Positions 37,436 through 47,048 of a stretch of 64,000 bases of DNA are shown piece by piece. Source of the DNA: Pseudomonas baltica (GTDB lineage Bacteria > Pseudomonadota > Gammaproteobacteria > Pseudomonadales > Pseudomonadaceae); contig NZ_CP134771.1 in the NCBI RefSeq assembly GCF_031880315.1, positions 4,584,501-4,648,500 on the forward strand, read 5' to 3'. The position numbers and the translations under genes were made by a program. The number at the start of each line of letters is the position of its first letter. The stretch's first letter is position 1. Below the pieces are notes generated by a model, which worked only from the letters and a program-made list of their open reading frames with translations, did no database searches and was not told the DNA's origin.

Positions 37436-37465
37436 CCGACGATTGACCTTCCATCGGGTAACATA

Positions 37466-37499
37466 GAAAGGCGCGAGTATTGAACTCGCGCCTTTTTTT
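37466..37499 (+). terminator. Terminator of the queA-secF operon
   Basis: AAGGCGCGAG and CTCGCGCCTT form a ten-base-pair stem with loop TATTGAA, followed by seven T. Confidence 0.93.
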
Positions 37500-37574
37500 G
37501 TGCTCCAAGGCTGGGAGAATCGCGGGGTCTCGAGTGAATAAAAAAGCCCCGTTTTCAGCAGTTTGGAGGTTATC

Positions 37575-38108
37575 GTGAACAAGTCGTTGCTGACAGGCGC
37601 CGTATTGGGTGCCGTGGTGGTTACCGCCGGTGGCGCCTTTGCCACCTACAGTCTGGTCAAGAGCCCGGACTCGGCTCAGGTGCTCGCCGTCGAGCCGATC
37701 AATCAGCAGATCAAGACGCCCCGCCAGGAATGCAAAGAAGTCGCCGTGACCCACCGTCGAGCGGTCAAGGACCAGCATCAGATCGTCGGCAGCGTGCTAG
37801 GTGCTGTGGCGGGTGGCTTGCTGGGCAGTCAGATCGGCGGCGGCCATGGCAAGACCCTGGCCACAGTGGCGGGTGCTGCGGGCGGCGGTTATGCCGGCAA
37901 CAAGGTGCAGGAGAACATGCAGAACAACGACACCTACACCACCAACGAAACGCGCTGCAACACGGTCAACGACATCAGCGACAAGACCGTGGGCTACAAC
38001 GTCAAGTATCAGTTGAATGGCAAGGTTGGCCAGGTGCGTATGGATCGCGATCCAGGCGGCTCGATCCCTGTGGATAAGCAGGGGCAGTTGGTGCTGGGGC
38101 AGAATTAA
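37575..38108 (+). CDS. Glycine-zipper 2TM outer-membrane-associated protein
   Basis: The 177-residue protein begins at GTG 37575 with GGAGG five bases upstream. A signal-anchor-like N-terminus (LLTGAVLGAVVVTAGGAFATY) is followed by a glycine-zipper pair VGSVLGAVAGGLLGSQIGGGHGKTLATVAGAAGGGYAG (about 75-112), as in Rick_17kDa/SlyB-like proteins. The C-terminal YNVKYQLNGKVGQVRMDRDPG is also family-typical. It is envelope-associated; precise role unknown. Single gene. Confidence 0.85.
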   Translation: MNKSLLTGAVLGAVVVTAGGAFATYSLVKSPDSAQVLAVEPINQQIKTPRQECKEVAVTHRRAVKDQHQIVGSVLGAVAGGLLGSQIGGGHGKTLATVAGAAGGGYAGNKVQENMQNNDTYTTNETRCNTVNDISDKTVGYNVKYQLNGKVGQVRMDRDPGGSIPVDKQGQLVLGQN

Positions 38109-38190
38109 GGCCAGGGCTTCGCGGGTTAACCTCGCTCTTACAGATCTGCAGCTGTGGGGGCAAGGCTTGCCGGCGAAGCTTTTAACGCAC

Positions 38191-38221
38191 AAAAAAAGCA
38201 CCCCGCAGGGTGCTTTTTTTA
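38191..38221. terminator. Bidirectional terminator
   Basis: AGCACCC-CGCA-GGGTGCT flanked by seven A and seven T. It lies between the convergent glycine-zipper gene and suhB and can serve both. A half REP (gggggcaaggcttgccggcgaag) is just upstream. Confidence 0.92.
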
Positions 38222-38234
38222 TTGCAGCAACCGA

Positions 38235-39053
38235 TCAGCGCTTGAGCGAAGCCGGCAGGTGCGGTTGGATCGCGGTCAGCACGGCCTTGAAGCACTTGGT
38301 GTTACCGGCAACGATGTGACCCTTTTCCAGGAAGTCGTGACCGCCGGTGAAGTCGCTTACCAGGCCGCCGGCTTCTTGAATCAGCAGCACGCCTGCCGCC
38401 ATGTCCCATTCCGACAGGCCCGACTCCCAGAATGCATCGAAGCGACCGGCCGCCACGTAGGCCAGGTCCAGGCTGGCGGCACCAGCGCGGCGGATGCCGG
38501 CGGTCTGGCCGACCAGCGCGCGGAACATGCCCAGGTAGTTGTCGAGGTTGTCCATCTGGTCGTCGCGGAACGGGAAGCCAGTGCCCAGCAGCGCGCCATC
38601 AAGGCTGGTGCGCGGGCTGACGCGCAGGCGACGGCCGTTGAGTTGTGCGCCGCGGCCGCGGCTGGCGGTGAATTCTTCCTGGCGCACTGGATCCAGCACC
38701 ACGGCGTGTTCCAGGCGGCCGCGATACTTGCACGCGATGCTCACGGCAAAGTGCGGTACGCCGCGCAGGAAGTTGGTGGTGCCGTCCAGCGGGTCGATGA
38801 TCCACAGGTACTCTTCACCTTCGATGCCGGTGCCGGCGTGCAGGCCGGTTTCTTCACCGCGGATCGAATGGTTCGGGTACGCCTTGCGCAGGATGTCGAT
38901 GATTTTCTGCTCGGCGGCGCGATCGACTTCGGACACGTAGTCCTTGGCGTCTTTCTCATCGACCTTGATGGTATCCAGGCGCTCGATGGAGCGGAAAATC
39001 AATTCGCTGGCGCTGCGGGCGGCGCGCAGCGCGATAGTCAGCATGGGCTGCAT
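38235..39053 (-). CDS. suhB: Inositol-1-monophosphatase SuhB
   Basis: A 272-residue member of the inositol monophosphatase family. Metal-binding motifs: GEETG (about 65-70), WIIDPLDGTTNF and DLAYVAAGRFDAFWE. In enterobacteria SuhB also acts in the rRNA transcription antitermination complex, and mutants affect virulence genes in Pseudomonas. It is divergent from trmJ. An AGGTGA Shine-Dalgarno is present. Confidence 0.94.
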   Translation of the reverse strand: MQPMLTIALRAARSASELIFRSIERLDTIKVDEKDAKDYVSEVDRAAEQKIIDILRKAYPNHSIRGEETGLHAGTGIEGEEYLWIIDPLDGTTNFLRGVPHFAVSIACKYRGRLEHAVVLDPVRQEEFTASRGRGAQLNGRRLRVSPRTSLDGALLGTGFPFRDDQMDNLDNYLGMFRALVGQTAGIRRAGAASLDLAYVAAGRFDAFWESGLSEWDMAAGVLLIQEAGGLVSDFTGGHDFLEKGHIVAGNTKCFKAVLTAIQPHLPASLKR

Positions 39054-39199
39054 GGAGGTTTCACCTAAGGTCGTTAAAGAAAGCCGGACATTCTAACAGA
39101 AAAGTTTCCCTGAAGAAGGGCGACGTGCGCATTGCGTAGCGCAACCTAGGTGGCTTCTGTAAGATTTGCCTCCTTTGTCCTTGTTCGAGAGCGCTTGCG

Positions 39200-39973
39200 G
39201 TGCTGGAAAATATTCGTGTCGTGCTAGTCAATACCAGTCATCCGGGCAATATCGGCGGCGCCGCGCGGGCCATGAAAAACATGGGGCTGTCGCGCCTGGT
39301 GCTGGTTGATCCGCAGCAGTTCCCGCATCACGAGGCCGACGCACGGGCTTCGGGCGCCAACGATATCCTCGAATCGGCGCAAGTGGTGGCAACGCTTGAG
39401 GACGCCTTGGTGGGCTGCAGCCTGGTGCTCGGGACCAGTGCGCGCGATCGTCGAATCCCGTGGCCGCTGCTGGATCCGCGTGAGTGCGGAACCAAATCCG
39501 TCGAGGAGGCCGGGCAGGGACTGGAAGTGGCGTTGGTATTCGGCCGTGAATACGCCGGCCTGACCAACGAGGAGCTGCAGCGATGTCACTACCACGTGCA
39601 TATCCCGTCGAACCCGGATTTCAGTTCGCTCAATCTCGCGGCGGCCGTTCAGGTGCTGGGCTACGAGGTGCGCATGGCGTGGTTGGCGGCCGAGGGGCAG
39701 CCGTCCAAGGTCGAGAAGGAAGAGCTCAATGCGCCGGGTAACGACACGCTGTCGACCAGCGATGAGATGGAGCGCTTCTATGACCAGCTGGAGCAGACAT
39801 TGGAGGGGATCGGGTTTCTCGATCCGTCCAATCCGCGGCATTTGATGGCTCGCCTGCGCCGCCTGTACGGGCGCAGCGCGGTGAGCCGTTCGGAAATGAA
39901 TATTCTGCGTGGCATTCTCACCGAAACCCAGAAAGTGGTCCGCGGCGAGCCCCACAAGCGTAAGGACAAATGA
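39200..39973 (+). CDS. trmJ: tRNA (cytidine/uridine-2'-O-)-methyltransferase TrmJ
   Basis: SAM-dependent SPOUT enzyme that methylates the 2'-OH of nucleotide 32 in tRNAs. The protein is 257 residues from GTG 39200. Motifs: [22 protein letters not shown] at the N-terminus, [14 protein letters not shown] and [25 protein letters not shown] for the trefoil knot. It overlaps the cysE start region by one base. Confidence 0.94.
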   Translation: MLENIRVVLVNTSHPGNIGGAARAMKNMGLSRLVLVDPQQFPHHEADARASGANDILESAQVVATLEDALVGCSLVLGTSARDRRIPWPLLDPRECGTKSVEEAGQGLEVALVFGREYAGLTNEELQRCHYHVHIPSNPDFSSLNLAAAVQVLGYEVRMAWLAAEGQPSKVEKEELNAPGNDTLSTSDEMERFYDQLEQTLEGIGFLDPSNPRHLMARLRRLYGRSAVSRSEMNILRGILTETQKVVRGEPHKRKDK

Positions 39974-40749
39974 TGTTCGAGCGAGTACGTGAAGATATCC
40001 AGAGCGTGTTCCATCGTGACCCGGCGGCGCGCAACGCGTTTGAGGTGCTGACCTGCTATCCGGGGCTGCACGCCATCTGGCTGCATCATGCGGCTCACGC
40101 GCTATGGGTGCGGGACTGGAAGTGGATTGCGCGGATGGTGTCCAATTTCAGCCGCTGGTTGACCGGTATCGAGATTCACCCGGGGGCGAAGGTCGGGCGC
40201 AGGTTTTTCATCGACCACGGCATGGGCATCGTCATCGGTGAGACGGTCGAGATCGGCGATGATGTGACGCTGTATCAGGGCGTGACCCTGGGCGGCACCA
40301 GCTGGAATGCCGGCAAGCGCCATCCGACGCTGGAAGACGGTGTGGTGGTGGGTGCCGGGGCCAAGGTGCTGGGGCCGTTCACGGTCGGCGCCGGGGCCAA
40401 GATCGGCTCCAACGCCGTGGTCACCAAAGCGGTACCAGCCGGCGCCACTGCGGTGGGTATTCCGGGGCGAATCATCACCCGTACCGACGCGGTGCAGGAC
40501 GCCAACCGCAAGGCCATGGCCGAAAAGATCGGCTTTGAGGCCTATGGGGTGAGCGAGGACATGCCTGATCCGATCGCCAAGGCTATCGGGCAGTTGCTGG
40601 ATCATCTGCATGCGGTGGATGGTCGTCTGGAAGGGATGTGCGACGCGCTAGGCAAGCTCGACAGTGATTATCACGCCAAGGAGCTGCCCGAGCTGCGTGA
40701 TGAAGACTTCGAGTGCGTGCAAGAGCAAGAGCGCAAAGCTCAGGCTTGA
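39973..40749 (+). CDS. cysE: Serine O-acetyltransferase
   Basis: Acetylates serine with acetyl-CoA to make O-acetylserine, the first step of cysteine synthesis. The 258-residue protein has an N-terminal helical domain and a left-handed beta-helix of hexapeptide repeats ([34 protein letters not shown]). I use ATG 39973, whose spacing from AAGG is better than that of ATG 39970. Placement before iscR is meaningful: cysteine supplies sulfur to IscS. Confidence 0.95.
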   Translation: MFERVREDIQSVFHRDPAARNAFEVLTCYPGLHAIWLHHAAHALWVRDWKWIARMVSNFSRWLTGIEIHPGAKVGRRFFIDHGMGIVIGETVEIGDDVTLYQGVTLGGTSWNAGKRHPTLEDGVVVGAGAKVLGPFTVGAGAKIGSNAVVTKAVPAGATAVGIPGRIITRTDAVQDANRKAMAEKIGFEAYGVSEDMPDPIAKAIGQLLDHLHAVDGRLEGMCDALGKLDSDYHAKELPELRDEDFECVQEQERKAQA

Positions 40750-40884
40750 ATCGCCGTTATCAGGGGCGGTGTCTTTGATGGCACCGACTTGGGTCTGATG
40801 CCTGGCATCTCCCCAAGGCGACCATTAGTTTGCTATCATCCGGCCGCCGTTTGCCCCGCAATCCCGAGTAAAACGCTTGGTCTT

Positions 40885-40917
40885 ATAGTTGACTAAAACC
40901 CTCGGGAATTGCATACT
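40885..40917 (+). promoter_or_regulatory. iscR promoter with overlapping IscR site
   Basis: TTGACT (40889-40894), 17-base spacer and CATACT (40912-40917) form a sigma70-like promoter. Overlapping it, 40885-40909 matches the type 1 IscR site: the left half ATAGTTGACTAAAA fits fully and the right half about 8 of 11 positions. This supports autorepression by the [2Fe-2S] form of IscR. The start would lie about 34 bases before iscR. Confidence 0.7.
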
Positions 40918-40957
40918 TGACACATGCCGACACTCCATTCCCCTCGTGGTACCCACC

Positions 40958-41449
40958 ATGCGACTGACAACTAAAGGCCGATACGCCGTGACCGCCATGC
41001 TCGATCTGGCGTTGCACGCGCAGAAGGGCCCGGTCTCGTTGGCCGACATTTCCGAGCGGCAGGGTATTTCCCTGTCGTACCTCGAGCAGCTGTTCGCCAA
41101 ATTGCGCCGTCGCAACCTGGTGTCCAGCGTTCGCGGCCCCGGCGGTGGTTACCAGCTCTCTCGGGAAATGGAAGGTATCCAGGTCGCCCAGGTCATCGAC
41201 GCCGTCAACGAGTCGGTCGATGCCACCCGCTGCCAGGGGCTGGGCGATTGCCATGCCGGAGACACCTGCCTGACCCACCACTTGTGGTGCGACCTCAGCC
41301 AGCAGATTCACGAATTCTTGAGCGGTATCAGTCTGGCGGATCTTGTGACTCGCCGTGAGGTGCAAGAAGTCGCCCAGCGTCAGGACCAGCGCCGTTGCAA
41401 TGGTCGGTCGCCCTTAATGGACAAGATTGAAACGTCCGCCGTCGAATAG
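40958..41449 (+). CDS. iscR: Fe-S cluster assembly transcriptional regulator IscR
   Basis: A 163-residue Rrf2-family repressor that senses Fe-S status. The winged helix is in [20 protein letters not shown]...[15 protein letters not shown]. Cluster ligands C92, C98 and C104 and the nearby H107 are at the same positions as in E. coli IscR. It is first in iscR-iscS-iscU-iscA-hscB-hscA-fdx-iscX and should repress its own promoter when loaded. I start it at ATG 40958; the frame is open further upstream across the promoter. Confidence 0.96.
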   Translation: MRLTTKGRYAVTAMLDLALHAQKGPVSLADISERQGISLSYLEQLFAKLRRRNLVSSVRGPGGGYQLSREMEGIQVAQVIDAVNESVDATRCQGLGDCHAGDTCLTHHLWCDLSQQIHEFLSGISLADLVTRREVQEVAQRQDQRRCNGRSPLMDKIETSAVE

Positions 41450-41492
41450 CCGCCACTTACGAGCGGTGCTCGAGCCTGATAGGAGATATTCA

Positions 41493-42707
41493 ATGAAGTT
41501 GCCAATTTACCTCGATTACTCCGCGACCACTCCGGTTGATCCGCGTGTCGCGCAAAAAATGATCGAATGCCTGACTGTCGAAGGTAACTTCGGCAACCCG
41601 GCTTCGCGCTCCCACGTGTTTGGCTGGAAAGCCGAAGAAGCGGTCGAGAACGCCCGTCGCCAGGTCGCTGATCTGGTCAACGCCGATCCCCGCGAAATCG
41701 TCTGGACCAGCGGTGCCACCGAGTCCGACAACCTGGCCATCAAGGGTGTCGCGCACTTCTACAGCACCAAGGGCAAGCACATCATCACCACCAAGATCGA
41801 GCACAAGGCGGTCCTGGACACCACGCGTCAACTGGAGCGTGAAGGTTTCGAGATCACCTACATCGAGCCGCGCGAAGATGGCCTGGTGACTGCCGAGATG
41901 ATCGAAGCGGTCATGCGTGACGACACCATCCTGGTTTCGGTGATTCACGTGAACAACGAAATCGGCGTCATCAACGACATCGCCGCCATTGGCGAGCTGA
42001 CCCGCTCGCGCGGCGTGCTGTTCCATGTCGATGCTGCGCAGTCTACCGGCAAGGTCGCTATCGACCTGGCCGCCCTCAAGGTCGACCTGATGTCGTTCTC
42101 GGCCCACAAGACCTACGGCCCTAAAGGCATTGGCGCGCTCTACGTCAGCCGCAAGCCGCGCGTACGTCTTGAAGCCGCCATGCACGGCGGCGGTCACGAG
42201 CGCGGTATGCGTTCCGGCACCCTGGCCACTCACCAGATCGTTGGCATGGGTGAAGCTTTCGCCGTCGCCAAAGCCGAAATGGCCAGCGAAAACGTCCGCA
42301 TCAAGGCCCTCAGCGACCGCTTCTACAAGCAGGTCGAGCACCTTGAAGAGCTGTACGTCAACGGCAGCATGACTGCCCGCGTACCGCACAACCTGAACCT
42401 GAGCTTCAACTACGTCGAAGGCGAATCGCTGATCATGGCCCTCAAGGACCTGGCAGTGTCTTCGGGTTCGGCGTGCACCTCGGCATCCCTGGAGCCTTCG
42501 TACGTACTGCGCGCCCTGGGCCGCAACGACGAACTGGCGCACAGCTCGATCCGTTTCACCTTCGGCCGTTTCACCACCGAAGAGGACGTCGACTATGCCG
42601 CTGCCAAGGTCTGCGAGGCCGTCACCAAGCTGCGCGCTCTGTCGCCGCTGTGGGACATGTACAAAGACGGCGTCGACATTTCGAAAATCGAGTGGGCGGC
42701 GCACTAA
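41493..42707 (+). CDS. iscS: Cysteine desulfurase IscS
   Basis: PLP enzyme that takes sulfur from cysteine and passes the persulfide to IscU, and also to tRNA thiolation systems. It is 404 residues from ATG 41493 with AGGAG upstream. The Schiff-base lysine is K206 ([12 protein letters not shown]) and the active-site cysteine C328 (SSGSACTSA) is on the flexible loop. Confidence 0.97.
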   Translation: MKLPIYLDYSATTPVDPRVAQKMIECLTVEGNFGNPASRSHVFGWKAEEAVENARRQVADLVNADPREIVWTSGATESDNLAIKGVAHFYSTKGKHIITTKIEHKAVLDTTRQLEREGFEITYIEPREDGLVTAEMIEAVMRDDTILVSVIHVNNEIGVINDIAAIGELTRSRGVLFHVDAAQSTGKVAIDLAALKVDLMSFSAHKTYGPKGIGALYVSRKPRVRLEAAMHGGGHERGMRSGTLATHQIVGMGEAFAVAKAEMASENVRIKALSDRFYKQVEHLEELYVNGSMTARVPHNLNLSFNYVEGESLIMALKDLAVSSGSACTSASLEPSYVLRALGRNDELAHSSIRFTFGRFTTEEDVDYAAAKVCEAVTKLRALSPLWDMYKDGVDISKIEWAAH

Positions 42708-42754
42708 ATAGCCGTCGCCAAGAACGGCTCTCTGATGAGTGAGGATTAAGTACC

Positions 42755-43141
42755 ATGGCTTACAGCGAAAAGGTCATCGACCACTACGAAAACCCGCGCA
42801 ACGTCGGCAAGATGGACGCTGAAGACGCGGACGTCGGCACCGGCATGGTCGGTGCTCCGGCATGCGGCGACGTCATGCGCTTGCAGATCCGCGTCAACGA
42901 CGCGGGGATCATCGAAGACGCCAAGTTCAAGACCTACGGCTGCGGTTCGGCCATTGCCTCCAGCTCCCTCGCTACCGAGTGGATGAAGGGCAAGTCCCTG
43001 GACGAAGCCGTGACCATCAGCAACACCCAGCTGGCCGAAGAACTGGCCTTGCCGCCGGTCAAGATCCACTGCTCTGTACTCGCTGAGGACGCCATCAAGG
43101 CGGCCGTCAAGGATTACAAGCAGAAGAAAGGCTTGATCTAA
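42755..43141 (+). CDS. iscU: Fe-S scaffold protein IscU
   Basis: A 128-residue scaffold on which [2Fe-2S] clusters are built. Ligands C37, C63, H105 and C106 and the modulating D39 are all present, and LPPVK (99-103), the HscA recognition motif, is intact. Confidence 0.97.
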   Translation: MAYSEKVIDHYENPRNVGKMDAEDADVGTGMVGAPACGDVMRLQIRVNDAGIIEDAKFKTYGCGSAIASSSLATEWMKGKSLDEAVTISNTQLAEELALPPVKIHCSVLAEDAIKAAVKDYKQKKGLI

Positions 43142-43187
43142 GCTCGGGCACGCAACGTAACTGGCAACTAACAGTTAAGGAACCACG

Positions 43188-43511
43188 ATGGCTATCAGCA
43201 TGACAGAAGCCGCCGCCAACCACGTCCGCCGCTCCCTCGCGGGCCGCGGCAAGGGCGACGGTATCCGCCTGGGTGTACGCACCACCGGTTGCTCGGGGCT
43301 TGCCTACGTCCTGGAGTTCGTTGACGCGGCAGACAGCGAAGACGAAGTCTTCGAGAACCACGGCGTCAAGGTGATCATCGATCCCAAAAGCCTGGTCTAC
43401 CTCGACGGCACCGAGCTGGATTTCGTCAAGGAAGGGTTGAACGAAGGCTTCAAGTTCAACAATCCCAACGTGCGCGGTGAGTGTGGCTGCGGCGAAAGCT
43501 TCAACATCTGA
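43188..43511 (+). CDS. iscA: Fe-S assembly A-type carrier IscA
   Basis: A 107-residue A-type carrier that moves clusters to apo-proteins. The three conserved cysteines C35, C99 and C101 are present in the expected spacing (TTGCSG and ECGCGESF). Confidence 0.97.
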   Translation: MAISMTEAAANHVRRSLAGRGKGDGIRLGVRTTGCSGLAYVLEFVDAADSEDEVFENHGVKVIIDPKSLVYLDGTELDFVKEGLNEGFKFNNPNVRGECGCGESFNI

Positions 43512-43522
43512 GGCTGATAGCT

Positions 43523-44044
43523 GTGGGTACTCCTTGCCATTACGCCCTGTTCGACTTGCAGCCGGCTTTCAAGCTGGATCTCGAGCAGTTGGCCGTTCGT
43601 TATCGCGAACTCGCGCGTGAAGTTCACCCTGATCGCTTTGCCGACGCACCCGAGCGTGAGCAGCGTCAGGCCCTGGAGAAGTCGGCTGGCTTGAACGAGG
43701 CCTACCAGACACTCAAGAACGCCCCCAAGCGTGCTCGCTATCTGCTGTCCATCAGCGGCCCGGAAGTGCCCCAGGAAGTCACGGTGCACGACCCGGAGTT
43801 CCTGATGCAGCAGCTGGAGCTGCGCGAGGAGCTCGAAGACCTGCAGGACAACGCCGATGTGGCGGGTGTCGCAGTCTTCAAGCGGCGCTTGAAAGTGGCC
43901 CAGGACGAACTGAACGACAGCTTCGCCGCTTGTTGGGATGATGCAGCGCAACGTGAACAGGCCGAACGCCTGATGCGGCGCATGCAGTTCCTCGACAAGC
44001 TCTCTTACGAAGTGCGCCAGCTCGAAGAGCGCCTCGACGATTAA
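43523..44044 (+). CDS. hscB: Fe-S cochaperone HscB
   Basis: A 173-residue J-domain protein that delivers IscU to HscA. The start is GTG 43523 ([16 protein letters not shown]). The HPD motif is in [13 protein letters not shown], and the C-terminal helical domain that binds IscU follows. It is 11 bases after iscA. Confidence 0.95.
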   Translation: MGTPCHYALFDLQPAFKLDLEQLAVRYRELAREVHPDRFADAPEREQRQALEKSAGLNEAYQTLKNAPKRARYLLSISGPEVPQEVTVHDPEFLMQQLELREELEDLQDNADVAGVAVFKRRLKVAQDELNDSFAACWDDAAQREQAERLMRRMQFLDKLSYEVRQLEERLDD

Positions 44045-44085
44045 CCCAGTGTGGCTCCGGTTGCACCCCTGATATTCAGATAAGC

Positions 44086-45948
44086 ATGGCCCTACTGCAG
44101 ATTGCCGAACCCGGCCAGAGTCCCCAACCGCACCAGCGTCGTCTGGCGGTCGGGATCGACCTGGGCACTACCAACTCGCTGGTCGCCGCATTGCGCAGCG
44201 GCCTGTCCGAACCGCTGGCTGACGCGCAGGGGCAGGTCATTCTGCCGTCTGCCGTGCGCTACCACGCCGATCGCGTCGAAGTCGGCGCCAGCGCCAAGGC
44301 TGCCGCCGCGCAAGACCCGCTGAACACCGTGATGTCGGTCAAGCGCTTGATGGGGCGCGGTCTCGCCGACGTCAAGCAGTTGGGCGATCAGCTGCCTTAC
44401 CGCTTTGTCGGTGGTGAGTCGCACATGCCGTTCATCGAGACCGTGCAGGGTGCCAAGAGTCCGGTGGAAGTCTCCGCCGAGATTCTCAAGGTGCTGCGCC
44501 AGCGCGCCGAAGCCGCCTTGGGTGGCGAGCTGGTGGGTGCGGTGATCACCGTGCCGGCGTATTTCGACGATGCGCAGCGTCAGGCTACCAAAGACGCTGC
44601 CAAGCTGGCCGGTCTCACCGTGCTGCGCCTGCTCAACGAGCCGACAGCTGCGGCCGTCGCCTATGGCCTGGACCAACACGCCGAAGGCCTGGTGGCCATC
44701 TATGACCTGGGTGGCGGTACCTTCGACATTTCCATTCTGCGCCTGACCGGCGGCGTCTTCGAAGTGCTCGCGACCGGTGGCGACAGTGCCCTGGGCGGCG
44801 ATGACTTCGACCATGCCATCGCTGGCTGGATCGTGGAGCAGGCCGGTTTGTCGGCCGATCTCGACCCCGGCGTCCAGCGCTCGTTGCTGCAGGCCGCCTG
44901 CGCCGCCAAGGAAGCCCTGACCGATGTCGACAGCGTCGACGTCGTTTACGGTGACTGGCATGCCGTGCTGACTCGCGAGCATTTCAATGGCCTGATCGAA
45001 AGCATGGTCGCGCGCAGCCTCAAGGCGTGCCGACGTGCGGTGCGTGATTCGGGCATCGAGCTTGAAGACGTGGCCGCCGTGGTCATGGTCGGTGGCTCGA
45101 CCCGTGTGCCGCGGGTGCGCGAAGCCGTGGCCGAGGCCTTTGGTCACCAGCCGCTGACCGAGATCGATCCGGATCAAGTGGTCGCCATCGGCGCCGCGAT
45201 TCAGGCCGATACGTTGGCCGGCAACAAGCGCGACGGTGGCGAGCTGCTGCTGCTCGACGTCATTCCGCTGTCCCTGGGGCTTGAGACCATGGGCGGGCTG
45301 ATGGAAAAGGTGATTCCGCGCAACACCACGATCCCGGTCGCCCGCGCTCAGGACTTCACTACCTATAAAGACGGCCAGTCGGCCATGATGATTCACGTGC
45401 TGCAAGGCGAGCGTGAATTGATCAGCGACTGCCGTTCGCTGGCACGCTTCGAATTGCGTGGCATCCCGGCCATGGTCGCCGGTGCGGCGAAGATCCGTGT
45501 GACCTTCCAGGTCGACGCCGACGGCCTGCTCAGCGTTTCGGCACGCGAGCTGGGTTCGGGCGTCGAAGCCAGCATCCAGGTCAAACCGTCCTACGGTCTG
45601 ACCGATGGCGAAATCGCCAAAATGCTCAAGGATTCATTCCAGCACGCCAGCGACGACAAGGTCGCGCGCCAGGTGCGCGAGCATCAGGTCGACGCCGAAC
45701 GCCTGCTCGAAGCCGTGCAGGCCGCGCTGGACGTAGACGGCGAGCGGCTGCTCGATGAAGAAGAACGCATGGTCATTGGCCTGCAAATGGACGAGTTGCG
45801 CGCCCTGATAGGCAGCAACGATGGTTCGGCCATCGAACAGCAGACCAAGCTGCTGTCGCAGGTGACCGATGCCTTTGCCGCTCGTCGCATGAACAACGCC
45901 GTGAAAGATGCGCTGTCCGGGCGCAACCTGAATGAAATCGAGGAATAA
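44086..45948 (+). CDS. hscA: Fe-S assembly chaperone HscA
   Basis: A 620-residue Hsp70-family ATPase specialised for IscU. ATPase motifs: [46 protein letters not shown] and [15 protein letters not shown]. The C-terminal substrate domain binds the LPPVK peptide of IscU. It ends three bases before fdx. Confidence 0.96.
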   Translation: MALLQIAEPGQSPQPHQRRLAVGIDLGTTNSLVAALRSGLSEPLADAQGQVILPSAVRYHADRVEVGASAKAAAAQDPLNTVMSVKRLMGRGLADVKQLGDQLPYRFVGGESHMPFIETVQGAKSPVEVSAEILKVLRQRAEAALGGELVGAVITVPAYFDDAQRQATKDAAKLAGLTVLRLLNEPTAAAVAYGLDQHAEGLVAIYDLGGGTFDISILRLTGGVFEVLATGGDSALGGDDFDHAIAGWIVEQAGLSADLDPGVQRSLLQAACAAKEALTDVDSVDVVYGDWHAVLTREHFNGLIESMVARSLKACRRAVRDSGIELEDVAAVVMVGGSTRVPRVREAVAEAFGHQPLTEIDPDQVVAIGAAIQADTLAGNKRDGGELLLLDVIPLSLGLETMGGLMEKVIPRNTTIPVARAQDFTTYKDGQSAMMIHVLQGERELISDCRSLARFELRGIPAMVAGAAKIRVTFQVDADGLLSVSARELGSGVEASIQVKPSYGLTDGEIAKMLKDSFQHASDDKVARQVREHQVDAERLLEAVQAALDVDGERLLDEEERMVIGLQMDELRALIGSNDGSAIEQQTKLLSQVTDAFAARRMNNAVKDALSGRNLNEIEE

Positions 45949-45951
45949 TTG

Positions 45952-46293
45952 ATGCCTAAGGTCACTTTTCTACCCCATGCCGAGCATTGTCCCGATGGCA
46001 TGGTCGTGGAAGCCGAAACCGGGCGATCGATCCTGGATGTAGCGCACGACCACCACATCGAGATCGAAAGCGCCTGCGGCGGGGTGAACGCCTGTACCAC
46101 CTGCCACTGCGTGATCCGCAAGGGTTTCAATTCGCTGGAAGAGGCGGATGATCTCGAGGAAGACTATCTTGATCGTGCATGGGGCCTCGAACCCACATCG
46201 CGTCTGAGTTGCCAGGCGAAAGTCGGAACCGAAGACATCACTGTCGAAATTCCGAAATACTCGCTCAACCATGCGGCCGAAGCGCCGCACTGA
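45952..46293 (+). CDS. fdx: Isc [2Fe-2S] ferredoxin
   Basis: A 113-residue adrenodoxin-type ferredoxin supplying electrons to cluster assembly. Ligands C42, C48, C51 and C87 are in ESACGGVNACTTCHC and SRLSCQAK. I use ATG 45952 rather than the TTG before it. Confidence 0.96.
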   Translation: MPKVTFLPHAEHCPDGMVVEAETGRSILDVAHDHHIEIESACGGVNACTTCHCVIRKGFNSLEEADDLEEDYLDRAWGLEPTSRLSCQAKVGTEDITVEIPKYSLNHAAEAPH

Positions 46294-46306
46294 CCGAGGG
46301 AATGTC

Positions 46307-46507
46307 ATGAGTTACGGTTGGAATGATGTACAGCGGATCGCCGAGGAGCTCGCCGAGCAGCACCCAGGCGTCGATCCGTATTCGGTCAGCTTCCCCAGGT
46401 TGCAGAAGCTGATCGAGGAGTTACCAGGATTCGACAAGACTTCTGGCCGGGTCGGCGAGAAGGTGCTCGAAGCGGTTCAACCGCTCTGGGCCGACGAAAT
46501 AGACTGA
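46307..46507 (+). CDS. iscX: Fe-S assembly protein IscX
   Basis: A 66-residue acidic protein (MSYGWNDVQRIAEELAEQHPGVDPYSVSF) that binds IscS and modulates desulfurase activity, possibly as an iron-dependent brake. It is last in the isc operon. I start at ATG 46307; the frame extends into fdx without purpose. Confidence 0.95.
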   Translation: MSYGWNDVQRIAEELAEQHPGVDPYSVSFPRLQKLIEELPGFDKTSGRVGEKVLEAVQPLWADEID

Positions 46508-46520
46508 TAGATTTGCAGGT

Positions 46521-46565
46521 TAGGCAATACCCGAGAACCCGCGTATAATTCGCGGGTTTAATTTT
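46521..46565 (+). promoter_or_regulatory. ndk promoter embedded in a perfect inverted repeat
   Basis: TAGGCA (46521-46526), 17 bases, TATAAT (46544-46549). The -10 forms the loop of AACCCGCG-TATAATT-CGCGGGTT (46536-46558), followed by TAATTTTT. The same sequence could act as the isc operon terminator, so termination and initiation may overlap. Confidence 0.65.
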
Positions 46566-46593
46566 TCGCAAAATCACGTTTCTGGAGTTTCAC

Positions 46594-47025
46594 ATGGCTG
46601 TTCAACGTACTTTCTCCATCATCAAGCCTGACGCCGTTGCAAAAAACGTAATCGGCGAGATCACCACTCGTTTCGAAAAAGCCGGCCTGCAAGTCGTCGC
46701 TTCGAAACTGAAGCAACTGTCCAAGGCCGAAGCCGAAGGCTTCTACGCTGAACACAGCGCTCGTGGCTTCTTCGGCGAACTGGTTGCGTTCATGATCTCC
46801 GGTCCGGTTGTCGTTCAGGTGCTCGAAGGCGAAAACGCCATCGCCAAGAACCGCGAACTGATGGGCGCTACCAACCCTAAAGAAGCTGCTGCCGGCACCA
46901 TCCGCGCTGACTTCGCTGATTCCATCGACGCCAACGCTGTTCACGGTTCGGACTCCGAAGCCGCTGCTGCTCGCGAAATCGCTTATTTCTTCGCTGCTAC
47001 TGAAGTAACCGCTCGTAAAGCCTGA
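46594..47025 (+). CDS. ndk: Nucleoside diphosphate kinase
   Basis: Balances nucleoside triphosphate pools by phosphate transfer through a phosphohistidine. The 143-residue protein has H117 in NAVHGSDS, which is the catalytic residue, and the KPDAVAKN nucleotide site near the N-terminus. It is probably cotranscribed with rlmN 23 bases downstream. Confidence 0.97.
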   Translation: MAVQRTFSIIKPDAVAKNVIGEITTRFEKAGLQVVASKLKQLSKAEAEGFYAEHSARGFFGELVAFMISGPVVVQVLEGENAIAKNRELMGATNPKEAAAGTIRADFADSIDANAVHGSDSEAAAAREIAYFFAATEVTARKA

Positions 47026-47048
47026 GGCTGTTGAGTGAGGGTGAATCC

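Noticed and set aside
34229..37645. 1138-codon open frame on the minus strand
   Set aside because: It is fully antisense to yajC, secD and secF, all of which are certain. Its protein is histidine-, glutamine- and aspartate-rich and low in structure, the mark of a shadow frame in GC-rich DNA.
38140..38180. Possible terminator or REP after the glycine-zipper gene
   Set aside because: Only half of the REP symmetry is present (gggggcaaggcttgccggcgaag), with no good second arm; the clear terminator at 38191-38221 is sufficient.
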